From JBLUOA01 sp048060095 (lineage in GTDB: Bacteria; Pseudomonadota; Alphaproteobacteria; Rhodobacterales; Rhodobacteraceae): 64,000 nucleotides of DNA. The stretch is taken from positions 62,001 through 126,000 of the forward strand of contig NZ_JBLUOA010000001.1 in assembly GCF_048060095.1 (NCBI RefSeq), written 5' to 3'. Under the pieces are notes generated by a model. That model worked only from the letters and a program-made list of their open reading frames with translations, did no database searches and was not told where the DNA came from. Below, piece after piece: positions 16,529-25,319 of the stretch (positions are counted from its first letter, which is position 1; the number at the start of each line of letters is the position of its first letter). A program made the translations under genes and the position numbers.

Positions 16529-17083
16529 ATGACAGAGCACGATCTGCACGATATTGGTGACGATAAATCACTTCTTCTGGTTGATGACGACGAACCGTTC
16601 CTGCGCCGCATGGCCCGTGCCATGGAAAAGCGCGGGTTTGAGCCTGAATTGGCCGGATCTGTCGCGGCTGGGCGTGCCATCGCCACCGCCCGCCCGCCTG
16701 CCTATGCGGTGATTGACTTGCGGCTTGAGGATGGCTCCGGCCTCGACGTGGTTGAGGTGCTGCGCGAAAAACGCCCCGATTCCCGGATCATCGTTTTGAC
16801 GGGCTACGGCGCGATTGCCACGGCTGTTGCCGCGGTTAAATCCGGCGCGACCGATTACCTGTCAAAACCCGCTGATGCGAATGACATCACCGCGGCGCTG
16901 CTGGCCAAGGAAGGCACGCTGCCGCCACCGCCGGAAAATCCGATGTCCGCAGATCGCGTCCGGTGGGAGCATATTCAACGGGTGTATGAGCTGTGCGACC
17001 GAAACGTCTCTGAAACCGCGCGTCGGCTAAGTATGCACCGCCGCACGCTGCAACGGATTCTGGCGAAACGCAGCCCACGATAG
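16529..17083 (+). CDS. regA: Redox response regulator RegA/PrrA
   Basis: RegA is the DNA-binding partner of RegB, controlling photosynthesis, respiration, nitrogen and carbon fixation genes in Rhodobacterales. The 184-residue protein has an acidic pocket LLVDDDEPF, phosphoacceptor Asp63 in VIDLRLEDGSG, LTGYGAIATA, Lys in YLSKPAD, a proline linker (PPPPEN) and a Fis-type helix-turn-helix NVSETARRLSMHRRTLQRIL that is nearly invariant in this family. A GGGGG ribosome site precedes the ATG. Confidence 0.97.
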   Translation: MTEHDLHDIGDDKSLLLVDDDEPFLRRMARAMEKRGFEPELAGSVAAGRAIATARPPAYAVIDLRLEDGSGLDVVEVLREKRPDSRIIVLTGYGAIATAVAAVKSGATDYLSKPADANDITAALLAKEGTLPPPPENPMSADRVRWEHIQRVYELCDRNVSETARRLSMHRRTLQRILAKRSPR

Positions 17084-17092
17084 GGGCACGAT

Positions 17093-17941
17093 GTGAAACT
17101 GCTGAGGCATGGCGGACAGGACCGCGAAGCGCCGGGGATGCTGGATGGCGACGGCGTTCTGCGCGATCTGACCGGTGTGGTTGGCGATATCGCGGGCGCG
17201 GCCCTGTCGGATGGTGAACTTGATCGCCTTCGCGCACTCGACCCGACGGCTCTGCCGGTGGTTCCGGCAGACACGCGGCTAGGGCCATGCGTCGGTGCGG
17301 TCGGCAAGTTCATCGGCATTGGCCTTAACTACAGTGACCACGCGGCAGAGGCGGGGATGGACGTTCCAACCGAACCGATCCTGTTCATGAAGGCCACCAG
17401 CGCGATTTCCGGGCCCAACGATCCGGTGATTATTCCCAAAGGCTCAACCAAAACCGACTGGGAGGTAGAGCTTGGCGTCGTCATTGGCACCCGCGCGCAG
17501 TATGTGTCCGAAGCCGACGCGCTGGGCCATGTCGCGGGTTATTGTGTCATCAACGATGTGTCCGAACGCGCGTTTCAGATCGAACGCGGCGGGCAGTGGG
17601 TAAAGGGCAAGTCCTGCGATACGTTCGGCCCGACTGGCCCATGGCTTGTCACGCGGGATGAGGTTCCCGATCCGCAGGCACTTGGCCTGTGGCTCGATCT
17701 TGATGGGAAACGGATGCAGGAAGGTTCCACCGCGACGATGGTGTTTGGCGTGGCTGAACTGATCTCATATTGCAGCCGGTTCATGACGCTTGAGCCGGGG
17801 GATATTATTTCGACCGGCACCCCGCCGGGCGTCGGGATGGGGCAAAAGCCGGAGCCGGTTTTCCTGAAGCCCGGCCAGCGGATGCAGTTGGGCGTCGATG
17901 GGTTGGGCGCGCAGGATCAGGTGGCCGTGGCGTGGTCCTGA
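17093..17941 (+). CDS. Fumarylacetoacetate hydrolase family protein
   Basis: A 282-residue FAH-fold enzyme. The GTG start at 17093 follows regA by 9 nt and a GGGG ribosome site. Conserved features are GLNYSDHAAE, the metal-binding acidic cluster in DWEVELGVVIG, the NDVSERAFQ segment and the C-terminal GDIISTGTPPGVG. The family cleaves or decarboxylates diketo acids and related aromatic or sugar breakdown products; common annotations are ureidoglycolate lyase-like or acylpyruvase. Nothing in the neighbourhood fixes the substrate. It ends 31 nt before the convergent flavoprotein gene, with no obvious terminator between. Confidence 0.88.
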   Translation: MKLLRHGGQDREAPGMLDGDGVLRDLTGVVGDIAGAALSDGELDRLRALDPTALPVVPADTRLGPCVGAVGKFIGIGLNYSDHAAEAGMDVPTEPILFMKATSAISGPNDPVIIPKGSTKTDWEVELGVVIGTRAQYVSEADALGHVAGYCVINDVSERAFQIERGGQWVKGKSCDTFGPTGPWLVTRDEVPDPQALGLWLDLDGKRMQEGSTATMVFGVAELISYCSRFMTLEPGDIISTGTPPGVGMGQKPEPVFLKPGQRMQLGVDGLGAQDQVAVAWS

Positions 17942-17972
17942 ACGGCAAAAAACAGACTCTATTCCAGCCAAA

Positions 17973-19274
17973 TTACAGCTTATCGCGCAAAGAATACCAA
18001 ACCATCGCAAGGGCCAGCAGCGGCGTGCGCAGCGCCGCGCCACCTGGAAACCGGGGCGTCGGCACGTCGGCCAGCGTATCGAACTTTTCGGCCTGCCCCG
18101 CGATCGCGTCGGCGGCGAGCTTTCCACCGAGCGTCGCCATTGCAACACCATGACCGGAATATCCCGAACAGCTCAGCACATTGGCGCCAAGCCGGGCGAA
18201 ATGCGGCATCCGGTTCATCGTGATCCCCAGCGTGCCACCCCAGGCGTAGTCGATCCGCACGTCCTTTAGCTGCGGATAGATCGCCGTCATCGGCCTGCGC
18301 GCCTTTACGGCGATGTCCTTCGGGAAGGCGTAGCCATAGCTTTCGCCGCCCCCGAACAGCATCCGGTTGTCCTCGGACAGGCGAAAGTAATTTACTACGA
18401 ATTTGCTATCGGCCACTGCGTAGTTGTTGCGGATCAGCGACTGGGCGCGTTCCTCGCCCAGCGGTTCCGTCGCGACGATGAAATTGTTGATCGGCATGAC
18501 CCGCGCAGCGACCTTGCCGTTCAGCCCGCCCAGGTAGCCGTTGCAGCCCAGAACCACATGCTTCGCCGCGATTTCTGCCTGGTTAGTGACTATTTTCACC
18601 GGATTGCCCTGGGTAACCTCTGTCACGCGCGACCGTTCAAAGACCCGAACGCCAGCCTTCACCGCAGCCCGGGCAAGGCCGAACGCAAACCGCAGCGGAT
18701 GGATATGCCCGCCCCCCATATCAAGCGTGCCGCCGTGATATGCGTCAGAGCCGACGAGCGCCCGCACCTCATCCCCATCGAGCGCGCGAATTTTATCGTA
18801 GCCATAATTGGTGCGCAGCTTTTCGGCATACGCCTCACTTTCTGGCACAAACCGCGCCCGGTGGTCGGCGTGCAGGATACCATCGACAAAGGCGCAATCA
18901 GGCGCGGTTTCAGCGGCAAGGTCGCGGACAAGCTGCACCGACTCCAACGACAGATCCCAAAGCGCCCGCGCCCGGTCTTCGCCGACCATCTTTTCAAGCT
19001 CATTCTGATCGACCCGTTGCCCGGTGCCGACCTGCCCGCCATTGCGCCCCGATGCGCCGAACCCGACGCGATGCGCATCAAGTAGCACAACGTCAAACCC
19101 CCTTCGCGCAAGGTGCAGCGCGGCGGACAGCCCGGTGAACCCCGCGCCGATGACGCACACATCGCAGGTGATTGCGCCCGCGGCCTCGGGAAACGGATCA
19201 AGCGGTGGCGCGCTCGCCGCATACCACGACGCCGGGTATTCGCCGACGCGGTCATTCGCTGTGAGGATGTCCAT
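17973..19274 (-). CDS. puuB: FAD-dependent oxidoreductase, gamma-glutamylputrescine oxidase-like (copy 1)
   Basis: A 433-residue DAO-fold flavoenzyme. The FAD dinucleotide motif is VIGAGFTG (GxGxxG at 43-48), and GASGRNGGQVG (about 80-90) is the PuuB-type flavin loop. The C-terminal CSGYSGHGVAMATLGGKL is also family-typical. PuuB oxidises gamma-glutamylputrescine to the aminoaldehyde, releasing H2O2. It is the last gene of the leftward operon after the synthetase and aminotransferase, 9 nt from the latter. A paralogue lies at 28369-29709; which polyamine each prefers cannot be told. Confidence 0.87.
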   Translation of the reverse strand: MDILTANDRVGEYPASWYAASAPPLDPFPEAAGAITCDVCVIGAGFTGLSAALHLARRGFDVVLLDAHRVGFGASGRNGGQVGTGQRVDQNELEKMVGEDRARALWDLSLESVQLVRDLAAETAPDCAFVDGILHADHRARFVPESEAYAEKLRTNYGYDKIRALDGDEVRALVGSDAYHGGTLDMGGGHIHPLRFAFGLARAAVKAGVRVFERSRVTEVTQGNPVKIVTNQAEIAAKHVVLGCNGYLGGLNGKVAARVMPINNFIVATEPLGEERAQSLIRNNYAVADSKFVVNYFRLSEDNRMLFGGGESYGYAFPKDIAVKARRPMTAIYPQLKDVRIDYAWGGTLGITMNRMPHFARLGANVLSCSGYSGHGVAMATLGGKLAADAIAGQAEKFDTLADVPTPRFPGGAALRTPLLALAMVWYSLRDKL

Positions 19275-19283
19275 CAGACGGGC

Positions 19284-20681
19284 TTACGCCGCTTTCAGCA
19301 GGCCATCTTCGCGGATCGACGCATAGGTTTCATCAAGCGCCCTCGTCGCCCGTTCGATCAGCGTGTCGATGTCGTCGCGGGAAAAGATCAGCGGTGGTGC
19401 GATAATCATCCGGTCGCCGACATGTCGCATGACGAGGTTGTTGGCAAAGCACCGTTCACGGCAGCGCAGGCCGATCATGCCTTCGTCAGACGCGAATTTC
19501 GCGCGGGTCTCCTTATTCGGTGTCAGGGCGAGCGTCGCCATCATGCCAAGCGACCGTGCCTCACCCACCAGCGGATGATCGGTGAGCGTTGCCCAGCGGT
19601 CCGCAAGGTAGGGCGCTGCGACGTCGCGCACGTGGTCGATAAGGCTCTCTTCCTCGATAATTCGCAGGTTTTCCAACGCGACGGCCGCCGCGACCGGATG
19701 GCCGGAATAGGTGTAGCCGTGGTTGAAATCGCCCGCGTTAGCGACGGTTTCAGCAACCTCGTCACAGACGATCGACCCGCCGATGGGCGCGTAGCCCGAG
19801 GACAATCCCTTGGCGATGGTCATGATATCCGGGCGGATGCCGAAGGTTTGGCTGCCGAACCAATTCCCGGTCCGGCCAAAGCCACAGATCACCTCATCCG
19901 CGATCAGCAGAATGTCGTGGGCATCGCAAATCCGCTGAATTTCGGGCCAGTAGGAGTCGGGTGGAATCACAACACCGCCCGCGCCCTGAATCGGCTCTGC
20001 GATGAAGGCGGCGACCTTGCCTTCGCCAAGCTCTGCAATCTTCGCCTCAAGCTGGCGGGCGCGTTCAAGGCCGAACGCGTCGCGGTCCATCTCTCCGCCT
20101 TCGTTATACCAGTGCGGTTGATCGATATGAACGACGTCGGGGATCGGCAAACCGCCCTGCGCGTGCATCGGGGTCATGCCGCCAAGGCTCGCCCCCCCGA
20201 GGGTGGAGCCGTGATAGGCGTTCTTACGGCTGACAATGACTTTCTTGTCGGGCTTGCCCTTTGCGGCCCAATAATGCCGCGCCAGCCGGATGTTCGTATC
20301 GTTGGCTTCAGACCCTGATCCAGCGAAAAACACATGATTCAGATCACCGGGCGCAAGTTCGGCCAACTTCGCAGCCAGCGCAATTGCCGGCACATGCGAC
20401 GTCTGAAAGAAGGTGTTGTAGAACGGCAGCTGCTTCATCTGGCGCGCAGCGACCTCGGCCAATTCATCCCGGCCATAGCCGATATTGACGCACCACAGCC
20501 CCGCCATCGCGTCCAGGATTTCATTCCCTTCGGAATCGGTCAGTGTCACGCCATTGGCCTGCGTGATGATGCGGGCACCTTTTTCGGCCAGTTCCGCGCC
20601 ATCGGTGAAGGGGTGCATGTGGTGGGCCGCGTCCAGCGCCTGAAGCTCTTTCGTGGGCAGGTGGTTGGTGATCATGTTCAT
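19284..20681 (-). CDS. Class III PLP aminotransferase, putrescine/omega-amino acid type
   Basis: A 465-residue fold-type I aminotransferase with GSGSEANDTN (cofactor phosphate loop, from 121), YHGSTLGG (156-163), ADEVICGFGRTG (261-272) and the Schiff-base lysine Lys291 in TIAKGLSSGY. Length and sequence pattern match the SpuC/omega-amino acid:pyruvate group. Within this operon it could act directly on putrescine (pyruvate acceptor) or on GABA after gamma-glutamyl removal. The first ATG (20681) is used because AGAAGGA sits 10 nt upstream. Confidence 0.88.
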   Translation of the reverse strand: MNMITNHLPTKELQALDAAHHMHPFTDGAELAEKGARIITQANGVTLTDSEGNEILDAMAGLWCVNIGYGRDELAEVAARQMKQLPFYNTFFQTSHVPAIALAAKLAELAPGDLNHVFFAGSGSEANDTNIRLARHYWAAKGKPDKKVIVSRKNAYHGSTLGGASLGGMTPMHAQGGLPIPDVVHIDQPHWYNEGGEMDRDAFGLERARQLEAKIAELGEGKVAAFIAEPIQGAGGVVIPPDSYWPEIQRICDAHDILLIADEVICGFGRTGNWFGSQTFGIRPDIMTIAKGLSSGYAPIGGSIVCDEVAETVANAGDFNHGYTYSGHPVAAAVALENLRIIEEESLIDHVRDVAAPYLADRWATLTDHPLVGEARSLGMMATLALTPNKETRAKFASDEGMIGLRCRERCFANNLVMRHVGDRMIIAPPLIFSRDDIDTLIERATRALDETYASIREDGLLKAA

Positions 20682-20704
20682 GTTAGGGGTCCTTCTCAGG
20701 GTCG

Positions 20705-22078
20705 TCAGACGTTCAAAAGCAGGTGTTCACGTTCCCACGGCGAAATCTCGCGCTGGAATTCTTCCAGCTCGGCGTTCTTGATGGCGGCGTAAAGCAGGCA
20801 GAACTCTTCGCCTAGGATGTCGCGAACGGGGTTTTCTTCCTCAAGCCCGTCGAGCGCTTCGGCAAGGTTGCGGGGCAGGACAGCACCTTCGTCATAAACC
20901 TCGCCTTCGGCCGCCGGACGCGGCGCTGTCTTGTTCACAAGGCCGAGGTAGCCGCAGGCAAGGCTGGCCGCGATGGCGAGGTAGGGGTTCGCGTCGATGC
21001 CGATCACCCGGTTTTCCACACGCCGCGCCTCTGGCCCGGAATTGGGAATGCGAATACCCGTCGTGCGATTGTCGGCGGCCCATTCAAGGTTGACCGGCGC
21101 GCTCATCCCCGCGGTGAAGCGGCGGTAGGAATTCACGTATGGCGCCAGCAGCGGCACGACCGACATCATGTGGGCTTGCGACCCGCCGATGAAGCGATGG
21201 AACGCGTCAGACGGGCTGCCATCGGCGTTGGAAAAGATGTTTTTGCCCGATTTAGTGTCGATCAGGCTTTGATGGATGTGCATTGCGCTGCCGGGTTCAT
21301 CCCGCATCGGTTTGGCCATGAAGGTGGCGAAGGTGCCGTTCTTCAGCGCCGCCTCGCGGATCGCGCGCTTGAAGTAAAACACCTGATCGGCGAGCATCAG
21401 GGGATCACCATGCAGCAGATTGATTTCAATCTGCCCCGCGCCGCCTTCCTGAATGACGGTGTCGATGCTAAGGCCCTGCGCCTCGGCGTAATCATAGATC
21501 GTGTCGATGACCGGCCCGTATTCATCGACGGCGACCATCGAATAAGCCTGCCGCCCCGCGCCTTTGCGCCCGGTGCGCCCGACGGGGGGTTCGATCGGTT
21601 CATTCGGGTCGATGTTCGGCTTTGTCAGGTAGAACTCAAGCTCTGGCGCAACGATGGGTTGCCAGCCCTTGTTGCGGTAGAACGCCAGCACCCGCTTCAG
21701 CACGTTGCGCGGCGCGACGCCAAGCGGTTCGCCCTCGCGGGTTTCAAGATCGTTTATCACCTGCATCGTGACATCTTCCGCCCAGGGTGCGGCACAGGCC
21801 GTCGCCATGTCGGGGCGCAGGACGATATCGGATTCCATCCACTGGTTTTCGATATCCATGTCGACGTATTCGCCGGTGATCGTCTGGTAGAACAGAGAGA
21901 TCGGCAGGAAAAAGGTATCTTCGGGCGAGAATTTGAACGCCGGCATCGCCTTGCCGCGCGACATTCCGGCGATGTCGGGGATGATGCACTCCACCTCTTC
22001 AAACCGCCGACCGTCGCGATAGGTGCGGAAGGCGTCCGGCAATGCGTCTTGCCAATTTAGCTGAGAATCGGGGGCCAT
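20705..22078 (-). CDS. puuA: Glutamine synthetase family, gamma-glutamylputrescine synthetase-like (copy 1)
   Basis: A 457-residue GS-fold ligase joining glutamate to a polyamine amine using ATP, the entry step of the Puu pathway. Metal and ATP ligands are visible in ELEFYL, QEGGAGQIEIN, GSAMHIHQSL, NSYRRF, RTTGIRIP and ENRVIGIDANPYLA. It lacks the adenylylation tail of GlnA. An AGGTGA ribosome site precedes the ATG. It is the first gene of the leftward operon (synthetase, aminotransferase, oxidase) and is 99 nt from the GntR gene. Exact amine (putrescine, spermidine or another) is not decided by sequence. Confidence 0.88.
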   Translation of the reverse strand: MAPDSQLNWQDALPDAFRTYRDGRRFEEVECIIPDIAGMSRGKAMPAFKFSPEDTFFLPISLFYQTITGEYVDMDIENQWMESDIVLRPDMATACAAPWAEDVTMQVINDLETREGEPLGVAPRNVLKRVLAFYRNKGWQPIVAPELEFYLTKPNIDPNEPIEPPVGRTGRKGAGRQAYSMVAVDEYGPVIDTIYDYAEAQGLSIDTVIQEGGAGQIEINLLHGDPLMLADQVFYFKRAIREAALKNGTFATFMAKPMRDEPGSAMHIHQSLIDTKSGKNIFSNADGSPSDAFHRFIGGSQAHMMSVVPLLAPYVNSYRRFTAGMSAPVNLEWAADNRTTGIRIPNSGPEARRVENRVIGIDANPYLAIAASLACGYLGLVNKTAPRPAAEGEVYDEGAVLPRNLAEALDGLEEENPVRDILGEEFCLLYAAIKNAELEEFQREISPWEREHLLLNV

Positions 22079-22157
22079 GTGTTCACCTGAATTTCAATTG
22101 ATGTCCGAACGATCATACTCGTCGCAGCGGGCCAAATGCGCCATCATGCTACAAGGA

Positions 22158-22197
22158 TATGATCAAAAAATATACTGTCAACCGGATTTGATCAAAT
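22158..22197. promoter_or_regulatory. Two TGATCA palindromes between gntR and puuA
   Basis: TATGATCAAA lies at 22158-22167 and a perfect 12-bp palindrome ATTTGATCAAAT at 22186-22197. The second overlaps the last codons of the GntR gene. Both lie about 80-120 bp upstream of the puuA start, and the same core recurs upstream of potF at 22958-22969. They are candidate GntR operators; the site inside the coding end could be partly fortuitous because it encodes Leu-Ile-Lys. Confidence 0.45.
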
Positions 22198-22852
22198 CGG
22201 CGTTCCGTGCGAAGGACAACCTGATCTGTTCATGCCCCTGCCGAAGGTCTTCGGCGATGGCATCCGCCACGGCATCGGCATCTCCGGCCCGCATCGCGGC
22301 AAGCGCTTCTTCGTGTTTGTCGGGCAGGTTGTAGGTCCCGATCTGCCCGCAGACCACGCGCAGGGACGGCCCCACGCGCAGCCACAGCGCATTCGCCATA
22401 GCAATCAGGATCTTGGCGTCGGACAAGCGATAAAGCGTCGCGTGGAACCGGTAGTTGTGTTGCAGGTAGCCACGCACGTCACCGGCATCTATCGCTTCGT
22501 TCAGAGCGTTGTCGATGTCGGTCAGCTTGTCGATATCCGCTGCGGTCATCTTGCCCGTAGCGATCTGCGAAAGCCTTGGTTCTATGGCCAAACGTGCAAA
22601 GGACAATTCCTCAAGCTGTTCCTCGGTTAGCTCGGGCACACAGGCCCGTCTGTTGCCGAGAAATTCAAGCGCGCCTTCTGCCGTCAGTCGCCGAATCGCC
22701 TCGCGCACCGGGGTCATGCCCGCGCCCAGTTCCGCAACCAAGCCCTGTATCGTGACCGCCTGCCCCGGCTGCAGTTCGCCGAACAAGATCCGCTCGCGGA
22801 TCTTGCGATAGACCAGTTCATGCGTTGGTAGCTTGCGATGCGGTGTTTCCAC
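22178..22852 (-). CDS. GntR family regulator (FCD/FadR subgroup) of polyamine genes
   Basis: A 224-residue regulator. The N-terminal winged helix includes YRKIRERILFGELQPGQAV and LGAGMTPVREAIRRLTAEGAL, standard GntR motifs; the C-terminal all-helical FCD effector domain has the HATLYRLSDA region (metal or ligand His) near residue 135. GTG at 22852 is used as start. Placed between the puuA arm and the pot arm, it is the likely local repressor of both, with polyamine or a gamma-glutamyl intermediate as ligand. That role is inference from position and shared palindromes. Confidence 0.9.
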   Translation of the reverse strand: METPHRKLPTHELVYRKIRERILFGELQPGQAVTIQGLVAELGAGMTPVREAIRRLTAEGALEFLGNRRACVPELTEEQLEELSFARLAIEPRLSQIATGKMTAADIDKLTDIDNALNEAIDAGDVRGYLQHNYRFHATLYRLSDAKILIAMANALWLRVGPSLRVVCGQIGTYNLPDKHEEALAAMRAGDADAVADAIAEDLRQGHEQIRLSFARNADLIKSG

Positions 22853-22957
22853 GTTAAGATGCCCCTTACTGTGGTCGGGCGTGATGCGTGCCTGAACCCA
22901 CTCAGAGCCACCATAGCCGGGCGTTCAAAAAAATACCATATTGCAATGAATCGTTTT

Positions 22958-22969
22958 TTTTGATCAAAT
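22958..22969. promoter_or_regulatory. TTTTGATCAAAT operator candidate upstream of potF
   Basis: The core palindrome TTTGATCAAA (22959-22968) is followed by TCCGG. The 15-nt string TTTGATCAAATCCGG is identical to one at the end of the GntR gene read on its own strand. It lies 50 bp upstream of potF and about 105 bp upstream of gntR, in the divergent promoter region, a suitable place for a GntR operator. Confidence 0.5.
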
Positions 22970-23019
22970 CCGGCGAAAGAGAGCGAGAGCCTTTCTTAAA
23001 ACCAAGGGGAGACCACCTA

Positions 23020-24105
23020 ATGAAACAGTTTTGGCTACCACTGGCGGCCGCATTGACGCTGGGCGCAACCGCCGCCGCAGCCGAGGAAGTGCGCGTCTAT
23101 AACTGGTCGGACTATATCGACGAAGACCTGCTGACCAAGTTCGAGGAAGAAACCGGGATCGATCTGATCTACGACGTCTTCGATTCGAACGAGGTTCTTG
23201 AAACCAAGATGCTTGCGGGCGGATCGGGTTACGATGTTGTTGTTCCGTCCGGCACATTCCTTCAGCGCCAGATTTCCGCGGGCGCGTTCCAACCGCTCGA
23301 CACTTCGCAACTTTCAAACACGGGCAATCTGTGGGACGTGATCAAGGAGCGCACCGATCAGTATGACCCCGGCAACGCCCATGCGATCAACTATATGTGG
23401 GGCACGACCGGGATCGGCGTGAACGTCAACAAGGTGAAAGAGGTGTTGGGCGAAGATGCCCCGATCGATTCCCTTGCCCTGATCTTTGAGCCGTCCAACA
23501 TGGAAAAGCTGCAGGAATGCGGCGTTCACCTGCTTGACGCGCCGGTCGAAATCATCCCGGCAGCGCTGCAATACATTGGTGAAGACCCGGATAGCCACGA
23601 TCCCGACGTCATCGCCAAAACCGAAGAGGTGCTATCCCCGATCCGGCCCTATGTGCAGAAGTTCCACAGCTCCGAATATATCAACGCGCTCGCCAATGGT
23701 GACATCTGCGTTGCGTTCGGCTGGTCCGGTGACATCCTGCAGGCCCGCGATCGCGCGGCTGAGGCGGATAACGGCGTTGAAATCGCCTATAACGCGCCGA
23801 AAGAGGGTGCGCTGATGTGGTTCGACATGATGGCGATTCCGGCTGACGCGCCGAACCCGGAAGGCGCGCACAAGTTCTTGGACTTCATCATGGATGCCGA
23901 AAACATGGCCGCCGCGTCGAACTATGTCTATTACGCTAACGGCAACGAGGCATCGCAGGAATTCCTGGCCGAAGACGTGATCGGCGATCCGGCGATCTAC
24001 CCCGATGCGGCCACGCTGGAGAACCTTTATACCACGACGCCGTACCCGGCGAAGGTTCAGCGGACCGTTACGCGGCTTTGGACGAAGATCAAATCCGGCA
24101 CCTGA
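23020..24105 (+). CDS. potF: Polyamine ABC transporter periplasmic binding protein PotF-like
   Basis: A 361-residue binding protein with a signal peptide (MKQFWLPLAAALTLGATAAA, cleavage near residue 20). The mature start EEVRVYNWSDYIDEDLL is the hallmark of PotD/PotF proteins, where the WSDY residues contact the polyamine. The longer frame back to 22888 is rejected because AGGGGAG sits just before the ATG at 23020 and the signal peptide begins there. It is first in the operon potF-G-H-I-GS-oxidase-amidotransferase-ureohydrolase. A strong hairpin follows its stop. Confidence 0.95.
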   Translation: MKQFWLPLAAALTLGATAAAAEEVRVYNWSDYIDEDLLTKFEEETGIDLIYDVFDSNEVLETKMLAGGSGYDVVVPSGTFLQRQISAGAFQPLDTSQLSNTGNLWDVIKERTDQYDPGNAHAINYMWGTTGIGVNVNKVKEVLGEDAPIDSLALIFEPSNMEKLQECGVHLLDAPVEIIPAALQYIGEDPDSHDPDVIAKTEEVLSPIRPYVQKFHSSEYINALANGDICVAFGWSGDILQARDRAAEADNGVEIAYNAPKEGALMWFDMMAIPADAPNPEGAHKFLDFIMDAENMAAASNYVYYANGNEASQEFLAEDVIGDPAIYPDAATLENLYTTTPYPAKVQRTVTRLWTKIKSGT

Positions 24106-24115
24106 TATCGTGCCC

Positions 24116-24145
24116 AATCCGCGCCCGCATCGCCGGGCGCGGATT
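24116..24145 (+). other. 12-bp stem-loop between potF and potG
   Basis: AATCCGCGCCCG at 24116-24127 pairs perfectly with 24134-24145, leaving a 6-nt loop (CATCGC). It begins 10 nt after the potF stop and is followed by TCGTTTG rather than a long U tract. It may act as an RNA 3' stabiliser or partial attenuator keeping the binding protein in excess over the membrane subunits. Confidence 0.8.
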
Positions 24146-24168
24146 TCGTTTGAAAGCGTGAGGACAGT

Positions 24169-25308
24169 ATGGCGCAAGCATCCCAACCCGAAGAATTTGC
24201 CCCGTGGGAAGATCCATCCGCAAAACCGTTGATCAGCTTCAAGAACGTCACCAAACGGTTTGGCGAATTCACGGCCATCGACGACCTCAACATTGATATC
24301 TTTGAAAAAGAATTCTTCGCCCTGCTCGGCCCATCCGGGTGCGGCAAGACGACCCTGATGCGGATGCTTGCCGGGTTCGAAAGCCCGACCGAAGGCACGA
24401 TCCTGCTTGATGGCCAGAACATCGCGCCGATTCCGCCGAACAAGCGGGCGGTGAATATGATGTTCCAGTCCTACGCCTTGTTCCCGCACCTGACGGTCGC
24501 TGAAAACATCGCCTTTGGCCTGAAACGGTCCCCGATGCCGAAAGACGAGGTTGCGGATCGCGTCAACGAGATGCTGCGCCTGACGCGGCTGGAGAAATTC
24601 GGTAAGCGCAAGCCGCACCAGATTTCCGGCGGCCAGCGCCAGCGCGTCGCGCTCGCCCGGTCGCTGGCGAAGGCGCCGAAACTGCTGCTGCTGGATGAGC
24701 CGCTCGGCGCGCTCGACAAGAAGCTGCGGCAGGATACGCAGTTCGAACTGATGGATATTCAGGAAAAGACCGGCACGACATTCGTCATCGTGACTCACGA
24801 TCAGGAAGAGGCGATGACCGTGGCCAGCCGCGTCGCGGTGATGGATCATGGCAAGCTGATCCAGGTGGCGACGCCCGACCGGATCTACGAAACGCCGAAT
24901 TCTGTCTATGTCGCGGATTTCATCGGTGATGTGAATATCATCGAAGGCAATGCCAAGCCCCACAGCGACGGCAAGCACGAAGTGCACTGGGCCGAGGGCG
25001 AGCCGCCGCTGGTCGGCCCGTCGAACGACAAGATCACCGACGGGATGCGCGTATCCTTCGCGATCCGGCCCGAAAAGGTCTCTATTTCGGCGGAAAGGCC
25101 CGCTGCCGACGCGAATGTCATCAGCGGCACGGTGCTCGATATCGCCTATCTTGGCAATCTTTCGACTTACCACGTCCAGTTGGCAAGCGGCCATGTGATC
25201 AAGGCGCAGACCGCGAATAACCGAAGGATCGCGCGACGCAGCTTCACCTGGGATGATACGGTCTGGCTGTCGTTTACCGACACCGCCGGCATCATCCTGA
25301 CTGAGTGA
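24169..25308 (+). CDS. potG: Polyamine ABC transporter ATP-binding protein PotG-like
   Basis: A 379-residue ABC ATPase. Walker A is LLGPSGCGKTTLMRML, the Q-loop lies in MMFQSYALFPHL, the signature is ISGGQRQRVALARSL, Walker B LLLLDEPLGALDKK and the switch His is in VIVTHDQEEAMT. The C-terminal 130 residues form the TOBE/regulatory domain seen in PotA/PotG. GAGGACAGT precedes the ATG. It energises import through PotH and PotI and is separated from potF by the hairpin. Confidence 0.95.
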   Translation: MAQASQPEEFAPWEDPSAKPLISFKNVTKRFGEFTAIDDLNIDIFEKEFFALLGPSGCGKTTLMRMLAGFESPTEGTILLDGQNIAPIPPNKRAVNMMFQSYALFPHLTVAENIAFGLKRSPMPKDEVADRVNEMLRLTRLEKFGKRKPHQISGGQRQRVALARSLAKAPKLLLLDEPLGALDKKLRQDTQFELMDIQEKTGTTFVIVTHDQEEAMTVASRVAVMDHGKLIQVATPDRIYETPNSVYVADFIGDVNIIEGNAKPHSDGKHEVHWAEGEPPLVGPSNDKITDGMRVSFAIRPEKVSISAERPAADANVISGTVLDIAYLGNLSTYHVQLASGHVIKAQTANNRRIARRSFTWDDTVWLSFTDTAGIILTE

Positions 25309-25319
25309 GGGGCACAGCC

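Noticed and set aside
19113..20318. 401-codon plus-strand frame opposite the aminotransferase and oxidase
   Set aside because: Shadow frame; the minus-strand genes carry complete cofactor motifs and operon spacing.
24084..24098. Another GATCAAATCCGG copy at the end of potF
   Set aside because: It lacks the left half of the palindrome and is explained by coding for Ile-Lys-Ser-Gly at the protein end.
23632..25194. 520-codon open frame on the minus strand opposite potF and potG
   Set aside because: It is antisense to two genes with clear family motifs, has no ribosome site, and its composition (Arg, His and Gly rich) is that of a GC-rich shadow frame.
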